Assembly (NCBI GenBank): GCA_947359465.1
Contig: OX375876.1
Span: 80,250,359 to 80,314,358, forward strand
From: Metellina segmentata
Taxonomy: Eukaryota; Arthropoda; Arachnida; Araneae; Tetragnathidae
DNA length: 64,000 bases
Direction of reading: 5' to 3'
This document shows positions 1-9,903 of this stretch, in pieces. The stretch's first letter is position 1, and the number at the start of each line of letters is the position of its first letter. The notes under the pieces were generated by a model. It worked only from the letters and a program-made list of their open reading frames with translations, was not told the DNA's origin and did not search any database. Position numbers and translations under genes: made by a program.

Positions 1-162
1 CTGAACCGGAAATAGGAAGTAGGACACTAATTATAGAAGTGCTATATCTGCAAGAGAAAGGTTGGCAATAACTTTACGCTTCTTGGCAACTGGAGATTCC
101 TTCACGAGTTTGATGATCCTCTTCAAAGTTTCTATACATACGTACTTGCAAAATTATTATTA

Positions 163-497
163 AAGGTAATTGGTAGTTTTTGATTAACGTTGTACTAGAG
201 CAACACAACGGGCTATTGACGACGGTCCGATATCAATCCCTTAAGCGAAAGATTCGAGGACAACACGTCGTAATTTTTGAACAACTGTCAGATGACGAAG
301 TAACAACTGAGCTAACACCCCACTCTCCAAACGTCCATAACAACCCAACGTGAGGACTCTCGGTCACGACAGATTTAAGGTGCACCAGCCGCTTCTACAC
401 CATACGCTTACAAACATCCTTGCCCGGATCCGGATTTGAACCAGGAACTTTCCTATCTAGAGGCTAACACCTTTACCACCATACCGGTTGGTCGGCA
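163..497 (-). repeat. tRNA-derived SINE, full length
   Basis: Read on the minus strand this is a tRNA-like head (A-box-like TATGGTGGTAAAGG, B-box-like GGTTCAAATCC), a body shared with more than a dozen other copies in the window, and a 3' tail rich in AATTACC. It is flanked by an exact 14-bp target duplication, CAAAATTATTATTA, at 149-162 and 498-511, as expected for LINE-driven insertion. The head is a pol III promoter relic, not a functional tRNA gene. Confidence 0.85.
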
Positions 498-1970
498 CAA
501 AATTATTATTATTAAGCAGATTATTTCAATTAACAAGATAAAAATTTCTTACTGAATATTTCACTCATAATATGTTACATAATATTGAATGTTTCTTTCG
601 ATTCGGCCTATTTCGACAAAACGTATTCATATTGCCAGTGCGACAATTTAAAATTTTCTTCAATTGCAAAAAAGTGAAATACATTTTAACTAGCCTCATC
701 TTCTTTATCTTAAATTTAGAAGTTCAAGAAATTTAGAAGAAGTTTAAATTGCAAAGTTCCCCAATACCACTCTTCGTCTAAATACACATGGATGGACACA
801 TCAATTTTGACATTAATATGGGCATGTTACATTTTCACAATTAAGTTTTAAACGTCTACGATATATGGCAAAACACAATGTTTACAAATGTACTACTTAA
901 ATAATAGTATGAAATGTATTCAGTAGAGCTTAACTTTTAACTTGCAAGAAATCAAGTAGAACTGTTAAATTTAAAAACAACAAACTCGAGCTGTTAAAAA
1001 GCGGTACAATTGCGGGACAACTGTCAGTGAAACTGAACTAGATGAGAACACTTCACAAACTACGGACTAACGTACTTAAAGTAATGGGGGACAGGTTTGG
1101 ATAATCAACGGGATAATTACACTATATTTGTGAGGATAAATGATTTGAGGTTCCTATTATGTTTTCGGTGCTGATGAAGTCCGAATTAGTTGATTAACTT
1201 CAATGACTATAACGGTTTATACTTGGTCTTCAAATGTAATAATCATTTGTACACTTTTTTAATAGAATTCTCCTTTACAATCTATTTATTAATGAGTAAC
1301 ATATTTGCACCTGTGTGGTAGTTTAGTCATGCGGCCATTAAACCAGTTGAAATCTTTGAACTGTAAAACGAAACGATACCTTCCCGATTCAAATAATTAA
1401 GTTCATCAGGTATTGCGCGACCCTAATCACTGGATGAGCTTGAGGGACATTTCCTCCTTAAAATGTTCTTCCTCTATTCAAGATAGCATGTGAGATTTCC
1501 TGTATCATTTATACTATTTACATTAGAAAATCCATGTACACCCATCATACTGTTTAAGAACGGTCTGAATCAATTATCACTTTAAAATCTGAAGAAAAAT
1601 AAGTATTTCTATGTTCAGATCCCCGACCCGTTTCTTAACGATGACCCCGGTGATTGATTGAACGTCGAGCAAGGGAACGATAAAACGCCGTCCAAATAGA
1701 GCGAGCACGAGCACTTGCTTTCCTTTGATGTACCGACAAGAAGCGGATCATTTTGCTCGTGCTTAAACTGCTCAATTCACCGTCTACACTGAACGAACTG
1801 TCAATCAAACCTGTCTCCGGGGTTAATCAATCATCCATGTTTTGCTCGGCTTCTCCGGTGTGGACGGGACTTTACTGTGGAAGCAATACAACAAAAACCA
1901 AAATTGCAATAAAATCTTTAAGAAACAATTTCAAATTTTGGAGATACTCCGAAACTTGCCAACTAAAACA
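498..1970. other. AT-rich non-coding DNA
   Basis: No convincing exon, transposon terminus or RNA gene was seen here. The longest ORF nearby (1753-2016 +) has no recognisable domain and runs towards a SINE fragment. Probably intergenic or old degraded repeat. Confidence 0.4.
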
Positions 1971-1974
1971 CCGC

Positions 1975-2185
1975 CGTGTAGATGAAGCTGATGTACGTCA
2001 AATCCGTCGTGGCTGAAATGTCCTCGCGTTTGCGTGGTGTGTAAGTTTGAAGTGTGGTGCTAGCTCAGGTGTTGCCTCGTTAACTGACCGTGGTTCTGTT
2101 CTCGGGTGTTTCCTTCGGGATTGATTCCAGACCGTCGTCAATAGCCCGTTGTGTAGCTAGTACGTCTAGTACGACGTAAATTGGA
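1975..2185 (+). repeat. SINE fragment, diverged
   Basis: The body and tail of the same tRNA-derived SINE family can be recognised (the stretch for GTCCTC-GTTGG, then CAGGTGTTGCCTCGT, then CGTCGTCAATAGCCCGTTGTG). The tRNA-like head is lost. No target duplication was found. Confidence 0.6.
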
Positions 2186-3455
2186 TGCTCTGTTTCCCCC
2201 TTAAATTTATTTGGTTTGTTTCCGAAAACACTTGACCTTTAGGAAAGTAGGACAATTTCAGTAGCCTTTTCTTAGTATTATTTCTTATTTAGTGTTATTT
2301 AGTAGTATTTTTTAGTATTCAATGGTTACAGCAGGGCTCCTAACACGTCACTTTTTTGACTTTTTGTCACCTTTTCAGGGGTTTTAAGTTTTAAATTGTA
2401 TTTGGAGAAGAAAGATTTTTCGTGCGCAATTAAAAAAAAATTCATTTCCTCTAAAAAAAAACAGGGTTCACACGAATTCAATTTCGAAACGCGCGCTGCG
2501 TTCCTCTGCAAGAACGGATTCAAAAACGTACCGTTTCATCTGTAAAAGGATACTTCACGTTCCTGTGATGTATTAGCAGCAAGTTGTGGAAATTTTCCCA
2601 CGGAGAAAAAGCTATCAGTAAAACGAAGCGGCGAAGTTTAAGGGAAGCAGGGCCATCTGCATGTCCGACCCCTCTTACCTAATTACCTAACTTAAATGAT
2701 ACAGGGGTGAAAACAGTCAAAATGTAAAAAAGAGGAAAATATATGCAGCGTTATTTTGAAGTACAGAAATAGCTGAATAAGATTACTATATTTGTGTACT
2801 AATGTGTGTACAGAACAGTGGTGCAGCCAGAAATTTTTTTCTGAGGGGGTAGGCAAATTTTCAGTCTGATAAAAACCCTATAAAGTCCACTATAAACAAT
2901 GAAATTTGTCTTTGAAAAGTAGGAGTGGGCACTTTACGTGCAAACTCAAATTTTGTAAAAGAGAAAAAATATCTAGGCAACTATAAACAGTATAAATAAG
3001 TTGGATGAAGTTGAAAATGTTATTTTTATGAATATTTTTGAACACCTCACCAATGCTAAAATTTTCTTAAGAGTTGCAATTTTTCAAAAACCTTGATACC
3101 AAAAATGAAATTAACAGGAAATCAAAATGCTGTTACAAAAGAATAAATCATATATATACTATTTTTATTAAATAGCATGAATTTTATATTAAAAAAAATA
3201 ATTAGACACCAAAAATAAAAATGGTACAGCTTCAGTCTTGGTTTATAGAAATGGCAACGGACTTCTAGTAGCGAGTAATTACAGGTTAAGGTAACCCATA
3301 TGTACAACGGTTATTGCGGATTTTAATACAACCAGGTCAAGTGGAAAATTTTTAAAATTGCATTTCGAATATTCCAGAAAAATCTTTTAAATTCCGTTAA
3401 ACTGTCGTTTGATTTCATTGGTTCATTCGAAATAATTCTTTCCTTGGCGACTTAA

Positions 3456-3877
3456 GCCCCGGTACACATCCGGTTTTTCAACGTGCGGCGCCACTGCGGC
3501 ACCGAAGCCCAACTATGCACACATAACCGTGAAATGACACACCAACTCATTTCGCGCCATTTGCGATAAATATTCTATCGAAGAAAACGTGTTTATTTCG
3601 CTTACTTGGCGTAAAAAAAAGTATATTTTGAAACAAAATAGACGTTACTGGATACAACCATTTATTAATTATTATTTATAATCTATTTGTTTATGAAAAC
3701 AAGGTACTTCCGAACGGCGCCAACTGCGGTACAAATTGCACGCAAGTTGGACATGCGTCTTCCCAGCGGCGCTGGAGGCATGTACGCACTGCTGCATTGG
3801 ATTTAATGTATCTCAGACCGCACTTGCGTTGCGGCAGCGGCGCCGCACGTAGAAAAACCGGATGTGTGCACCGGGCC
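3456..3877. mobile_element. MITE with about 40-bp imperfect TIRs (TAA duplication)
   Basis: The left end begins GCCCCGGTACACATCCGG and the right end read backwards begins GGCCCGGTGCACACATCCGG; both continue with GTTTTTC-ACGTGCGGCGCC. Both sides carry TAA, fitting the TWA target of PIF/Harbinger elements. The 422-bp body is non-coding. Superfamily assignment rests only on target length and ends. Confidence 0.7.
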
Positions 3878-4077
3878 TAAGTGCGCCAAGGGCAGGTCGT
3901 TGGCACAGCTATAAACGTAGACTGAAGCTGAAACCACGTGGTAGGAAAAATATTTCTTAGTTCAGTTTAAATTTACAACATATTTTCGAATATAAAATAA
4001 CTTTTTTTTCAAAATCTCTATATTTTTCCGTAAATATTCTTATTTTCTATTTGAATTGAATAAACTTGAAAATAAAA

Positions 4078-5905
4078 CAGGGTGGCTACAAAAATTGAAG
4101 TAAAAAGTTCCCTGAGATTTCCCTGATTTCCAGAGTATTTTTCATGAAATTCCCTGAGTTTCTCCTTTTGTTCGCAGAACAATTCTTCGGTAATTATGAT
4201 AAACTTGACACTTGAAGAACTAAAAAACTATAGACTAAAAGATGAATAAAAATAAGATAAGAAAAAAATATTTTTACTGTATTCCATAATAGACCAAATA
4301 ATATAAAGTTATAGATAGAATATTTAATGTTACGTTTTTAACTATTTTGATATGTTTGCAAAAGCAGCCATCAGCCCCTGAATCCGTCAATGGCGCCAGC
4401 GCTCGGTACATCTGTACTATTATAAACGGAAGTGTTTTTCTGTCTGTCCTGTACGCAGTGTCCTGACGAATCGATGGCACTTACAATAGGGAAATTTAGC
4501 AAACATGTGGTCCGAATTTTTTGCAATTTTTCAAGTGCGCCCGAATTTTAAAATTTAATCTAAAACATTTAAAAATTAATTAATTTATTATTATTATATT
4601 TTATTATTTTTCTTAGGATGGCATACGGTATAAAGACATGACATTCTAAATTTATTTTTTCCGTTTTCGTTGGATTTTCTCAGCAACGATTTTAGCTGAC
4701 GAACAAAACAAATAAAGTTTTAACTGGAGTTTTGTAGTTCTTTTTTCTATCTCCTAGATCGTTAAAGACAGAAGAAAAATTTCAACGGATTTCAAATCTG
4801 CGGAAAATTTTACAACAGATTGATACCTAAACACATGATTTTCTTTAAATAAATAATTTTTAATTGTGACTTTTATATTTTTTCCAATACGAATTTGGCC
4901 GCCGGCGCCGTGAAGAATTCTACCTTCGTGGTTAAAAAGATCAGATTAATTCATTTTGATTTCCTGAGTAACGAATTCGAGTTCGCTCGTTCTGGTTCGA
5001 ACTGGCGTTCTTCGTTGCTTTTTTCTATCTTTGCGATCGTTAAAGATAGAATAAAAATTTCAACGGATTTGAAATCTGCGGAAAATTTCACATTAGATCG
5101 ATACCTAAAAATATGATTTTCTTTAAATAAATAATTTTTAAATTGTAACTTTTATATTTTTTCCAATACGAATTTCACCGCCGAGAAGAATGACCTTCGT
5201 TTGATTCGAGATTCATTCATTTTGAAAAGTAACGGATTCAAGTGAAGCAAAAGAAATAATTAAAGTTATGACTGGCGTTATTCAGTGCTTTTTTCTAAAT
5301 CAGCGATTGTTTAAAATAAAATGAAAATATCAACGGATTTCAAAGCTGCGGAAAATTTTACACCAGATAGATACCTTATACGTTTGATTTTCTATTTTTC
5401 CGTTAGCCGGGCGCTATTTTGGACCAAAATCAAAATCGCCAATCTTAGAAAAAAATTATAATTTTTTTTTTAATGTTGATTCAATTGGAACCGGATGTTT
5501 AACTTTTGCAGGTTTTCCCGTCCGTTAGTATTTTTCAAAGCCGCAAGGCAATACGTTCCTATTATTGACATTAGGGAACGTGGCACAGATGTAGACTTAG
5601 GTTACAGGATTTCCGGCCGTTACAGTATACAATGTATACAACTCTTTTTTCTGGATGTTTACGTAAAAAATACACTTCTCATTTTCGGAATGAAAACAAA
5701 ATTGGAGACATTTTGATTTTGGTTCAAAGTGGCGCCCGCATGGCTAAAGGAAAAGTACCAAATGGGTGCCATTTGCAAAACGAAATTCCAACTTTTTCCC
5801 TGAGTTAAACGAAACTTCCCTGAGTTTTCCCTTATTTTTCCAGAAAATGATTCTTCCCTGAGAAATCCCCGATTTCCCTGAATTCCCGGTTCTGTCGCCA
5901 CCCTG
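4078..5905. mobile_element. hAT-like non-autonomous element, CAGGGTGGC termini
   Basis: The ends are CAGGGTGGCTACAAAA on the left and, reversed, CAGGGTGGCGACAGAA on the right, each followed by repeated CCCTGA/TTTCC motifs pointing inwards. Immediate flanks both read ATAAAA (6 bp, low complexity). The interior is a tandem array of a unit of about 275 bp, not a transposase. It probably inserted inside the older 2702-6753 element. Confidence 0.55.
4742..5400 (+). repeat. Tandem repeat, unit about 275 bp, 2-3 copies
   Basis: The motif run TTTTTTCTAT, a GATCGTTAAAGA-like stretch, ATTTCAACGGATTT and CTGCGGAAAATTT recurs starting near 4742, 5020 and 5290. Each copy is followed in the first two by TCTTTAAATAAATAATTTTT and TTTTTTCCAATACGAATTT. 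The third copy is truncated. A dispersed copy lies at about 27050-27215. Confidence 0.7.
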
Positions 5906-7148
5906 ATAAAAACTCTAATTATCCAAGAAACAAAATTTAACTTATTAAAACAATCATAAATATTGCCCTTAAAAGAAGCATCATTTTAAAAATAGTTGCA
6001 GTCTATGTTTAAAACGATGGCCACCGCCTTGGCGTACTTCTAAAGTCGCCAAAGAAAGAAGTTTTAACGAATTTTGAAAGTAATTTCTAGAATATTCAAA
6101 ATGAAAATTTAAACTTTCCGCTTACCAAGGTTGCCATGAAAGACGAAATAACAAAGCATCTTATTTTCTAGTTGAAAGAAAAATCACATTAAAAGCTCTG
6201 ATCAACTTAAAATATTTCATTTATACCTTTTCCGCTGCATCATGACGTTTCACGGCCTTTAGATAACAGCTCCGCTTTTTTAGGAAACCGTAGCTTTACC
6301 TACGAAATATGCAACAACGTACGCTAACTAGTTCAAAATCCAAGCTCTCCAGGTTTACCATTAAACTAATAAGCTTCTCACAAAGGATTCTTTTCAAAAA
6401 GGAATTAGCAAGACTTATTTGTCTTCTATAAACTTAAAAAAAGCTGATAAGGGCAAAAATAGGATTTTTTTTTTGTAAAAAATGATAAAAATCGGTCATT
6501 TTTTCAAAATTTACGAAAAGTCGGAAGAATCTACTACCTGAAGTAAGGACACACTTTCCTTATTGGTTTTTTTTTTTTTTTTTTTACATTTATTCTTTGG
6601 CTGTAATTCCATGACATAATTTAATTCAAAGAAAAAAGCGGAAATTTTTGGAAGAAAAAAACGGAAATTCTCAAAAAGGGGAAAAAAAGCGGAAATTCTC
6701 GAAAGAAAAAAAAAAGCGGAAATCCGCGTAAACGCGGAAGATTTTCACCCCTGATGATAGAGCCGTGAGTGGCATTTACGACTAACATTTTCATTTCATA
6801 GTACGGTATGGAGTATCATTTGGCGCAAGATAGATATCACCGATTGACAGGGTCGAACGAAAGGAGGGAACCTTCTAGGAGGTCAGACGCTGACAGCTCG
6901 TTAAATGGTGATTGATGGCAGTGGTCACTTAAAAGGGGGGATAACGTCCATCAGGCTACTTGAGTAATAAGTTGGGTCACCGCTCGTCCCTGGGGCTGCC
7001 CCCTAGTTAGTTAAGATCCTGGGTACTCCCTTGTAGTATACCATGAATGTTAGCATTGAAGTCAGTGTTTGGAATCCTCAAAGAACTAGTGAAAAAGCCT
7101 ATTGATTCCAACATTCTGGCCTTCTTTTGCACACGGACTCGTTTCACC

Positions 7149-7184
7149 CCCCCCCTCCCCTATTTAAGAAGTCTGAGTACGCCA
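7149..7184. mobile_element. Orphan hAT-type terminus
   Basis: Read on the minus strand this starts CAGTGGCGTACTCAGAC, a typical hAT end. No matching partner with an 8-bp flank was found. The end at 2809 (CAGTGGTGCAGCCAGA) resembles it but the flanks disagree. Confidence 0.3.
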
Positions 7185-7991
7185 CTGGGGCCGAGAGGTT
7201 TGCGAAGAACGACACATGAAAAAATCTCTCATGTTTTAGTTACAGCAACTTAATAGATGTTGAACTTGGAGATATGTCGAATATCGACTAGATTTTGAGC
7301 GAAAGGTGCTCACGTCGAACTGTACGGATCTATTGGAAAAACAAGCTTGGTTTTTATTGTTATGACTTTTCTTTATCAAGAAAACACCACATTTTATGTA
7401 GTCGTGTTTATTAGTCGTATTTCGTTTTGGAAATATGTCTACTAATTAATTTTAATTTATCTTCTCAAACTCGTCTTTAAACAGTGGTTCGTGAAGGTGG
7501 TGACTTCAAAGAATGGTTTTTAGCAGCTGCAAAGAAAGGAAATTAGGTGATTCTTTTTCCACATCACCCAATGGGGTAAGAATCCAGACGCGTCTTTTTT
7601 TAAGAGGTATCGCCAAGAGCCCTGTCCTCTGTGCAAAAAAAAAAGAAAAAGAAAACTTACCTTCTTACCTTTTGATTGTCCGGCCCCTCTTAGACTTTCT
7701 ATCCTAATTACAAAAATGTACTTGCTGTTGAGCTTCTGAGGAATTAACAATAAAATCTTATAATTTTTAACGACTAGGGGGCTCCGCCTCCTGCTCGGTA
7801 ACGCTATCAATTCCCCGGTTATTGCTACACAATCCTATTTGGTTTGCTTTGAAAACCAACACTCCTTTCGCAAGCGTCTTGGTGAGGGTCAGGTGTGAAT
7901 GTGTTTTGGCTCCGCTATCCAACACGCGAAATAAAGGCTTGCTTGCTGAGCAAGTTCTATTTATAAGGAATTAGTCCCAACGCCCGATATA

Positions 7992-8305
7992 TACACAGGC
8001 CTGTCGCCTCATTCTTTCCCTAAAGGAGAATCGTCATTTGACCGTGGTTCAAAATTACGAGGTGTTGTCTTCGGATCTTTCCCTTAAGGGACTGATCCCG
8101 GACCGTCGTCAATAGCCCGTTGTGTTGCTCTAGTACGATGTTAACTAAAATTACCATTACCCTAAAGGAGAAAAAAAAATTATTGAAGGAATCAGTCCCA
8201 CCACCACCCGACATGACACGGGCATGTCGCCTCATTCCTTTCCTAAAAGAGAAGAAAAAAATAAATTATTGAAGGAATCAGTCCCACCACCACCCGACAT
8301 ATGTG
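7992..8305 (+). repeat. Satellite units of about 75-80 bp inside Helitron, block 1
   Basis: The unit holds ATGTCGCCTCATTCCTTTCC, TAAAAGAGAAAAAA, and a GAATCAGTCCCACCACCACC-like segment. About three units are interrupted by a SINE fragment at 8038-8160. Further units of the same family lie at 8945-9150. Confidence 0.7.
8038..8160 (+). repeat. SINE 3' fragment
   Basis: The last 120 bp of the tRNA-derived SINE (GACCGTGGTTCAAAATTACG to the AAAATTACC tail). It is 5' truncated and sits between satellite units in the Helitron. Confidence 0.8.
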
Positions 8306-8944
8306 CCAGGACTCGAAATAAGATTTTGAAGCTGGCGGCAAATATTGCTGTGACCTTTTATAAGCTGGCAGAAAAATCTATTCAGCTCATGGCAAAACCT
8401 AAAATTTTAATAATGACGGTAAACTGCAGTTGTCAATTTTTCAGTAAAATTTAAAACCATTGAATGAAAATTGCAATGAGGAGAAAAAAATTGTTCACTT
8501 TTCTGGTAAACTTTCTGCAATTTCATATGAAACCCTAAAATACATCCGAAATAAAGAGAAAAATAATATACTGTTGATACACACGTTTATTTCCTTAATA
8601 TCAAGTTTACGAAGTCATCAGTCAATAAATTAGGCTAGAGAAAATTACAGTTGTTTCGTATCTACATAGCTAAAAGCAAGGTCTGCAAGGATGTACGAAA
8701 CAATTTCTGAACTGCTCGGTCAGCCTTAAAATCTGAAAGCGAAAGACCATCCGCACTTATCCTCATTAAAACCCATAGTTTTTTTCTTGAAATTTTTTTC
8801 AATGGCTGGTATTTGGAAAGAAATAGTGAAACATTTTGTGTCTCAAATGCTCGCAGCAAAACTTGCCGTGAGAACCGTTGATCGTCGCGACAATTTAAGC
8901 TAAGCTCACGCCATTTGACGTGGTTGCCGCGACTTATTTCGAGT

Positions 8945-9150
8945 CCTGACACGGGTATGTCGCCTCATTCCTTTCCTAAAAGAGAAAAAAAAAATTAAGG
9001 AATCGGTCCCACCACCACCCAACATGACACTGGAATATCGCCTCACTCCTTTCCTGAAAGAGAAAAAAGAAATTATTCAAAAAATCAGACTCACTACTAC
9101 CCGACACGACATGTGGATGTAGCTTCATTCCTTACCCTGAAAGAGAAAAA
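8945..9150 (+). repeat. Satellite units inside Helitron, block 2
   Basis: Two to three more units of the satellite seen at 7992-8305, more diverged towards the right (CACTCCTTTCCTGAAAGAG, then TTCATTCCTTACCCTGAAAG). Arrays of short repeats near the ends are common in non-autonomous Helitrons. Confidence 0.65.
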
Positions 9151-9279
9151 AAATGGTGGTACCATGTAAATTTCGTAATTATCTGTTGTGTAATTTCTCG
9201 GGAGAGAAAAAGCGAGTTTCCAATCCTGTAACTGCGGCAGTAACTTTTTTTAATATGAAGAGATAAATTTTTTCTTGTA

Positions 9280-9903
9280 TTATCCCATTATGCAATTGTA
9301 TATGAACTTTCTAAAAGTTACAGTGTCAAAATCATCTATCAAAGGTGCATCGTTTAATTTTTGATATGCGAAGTAACAAATAAAAACGCCACAGTTAATA
9401 TCGTCTTTTTGATTTACATGAGAAGGTAAAGAAAATGACCAATGTTTCGGAGATTTAAAAAATGAATCAAACATTTCCCTCCACTTTTTTATCAAATCAG
9501 AACATTTTTTACTTGGAATTTCATTCAGAGGATCATAAAATTCAAAACAATATTTTTCTATATTAACAATCAGTAACAACCAATGACTATCTATGTTAAC
9601 AGGGAAAAAAATATTTGATTTGAGTGAGTCACCACTTTTGAAGAACTTAAATTCTTTGTTGTTATTTCGTGAAAGTGATGTGGACGAGAGTGATTCAATA
9701 AACATGAAATTTTTGGAGTTTTCTGTTAGTTTATAGAAGAAGGAATCTACAATTGTGTCATATAACCACCCTTTCCTAAACCACTCTGATGTTTCCAATA
9801 AAACGTTTTCCTCATCAGGAGTTATATTGACGTCTAGTGATTTTAACATAAAATTTGAGATATCAATGCTATTTACTTTAACTACATTATTTGACACATT
9901 ATT
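9280..9903 (-). pseudogene. Second Ulp1/C48 SUMO-protease-like domain
   Basis: This 205-residue open stretch is a cysteine protease domain of the Ulp1/SENP (peptidase C48) family. The expected residues are all visible: His-Trp at about 105-106 (DSHW), Asp122 (EFYDPL), Gln163 and Cys169 (INCGVF). It lies in the same reading frame as the preceding ORF, from which only one TGA codon (9904-9906) and two further codons separate it. Its lead-in (residues 13-58, with SNFMLKSLD and GWLYDTIVD) resembles the lead-in of the first protease domain (LNYYVLKSLD, SWVYDVIID), so the pair arose by tandem duplication. It ends in TAA just before the Helitron end. C48 enzymes cleave SUMO or precursor proteins; the substrate here is unknown. 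Confidence 0.75.

Larger units (their letters stand above)
2702..6753. mobile_element. Possible hAT-like DNA element (nested)
   Basis: Short inverted termini CAGGGGTGAAAA (2702) and TTTTCACCCCTG (ending 6753) are directly flanked by the 6-bp repeat ATGATA on each side. The CAGGGG start is typical of hAT ends. The interior has no readable transposase and carries two further elements (3456-3877 and 4078-5905). Near the right end are several GCGGAAAT-type subterminal motifs. The TIR is only 12 bp and the TSD is shorter than the usual 8 bp, so pairing these two ends is tentative. Confidence 0.4.
7774..9263 (-). mobile_element. Helitron, complete ends
   Basis: On the minus strand it starts TCTCTTCATATTAAAA at 9263 after an A, and ends with GC-rich GGCGGAGCCCCCTAG at 7774 before a T. 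This is the TC...CTAG, A/T-target signature of Helitrons. The 5' end matches the other two Helitrons here (TCTCTCTATATTAAAA). No Rep/helicase ORF is present, so it is non-autonomous, about 1.49 kb. It contains satellite units and a SINE fragment. Its 5' end lies about 17 bp beyond the stop of the Ulp1-like ORF. Confidence 0.85.

Noticed and set aside
2809..7184. One hAT element joining CAGTGGTGCAGCC (2809) with the end at 7184
   Set aside because: Flanking 8-mers differ and the termini diverge after CAGTGG, so the pairing is not supported.
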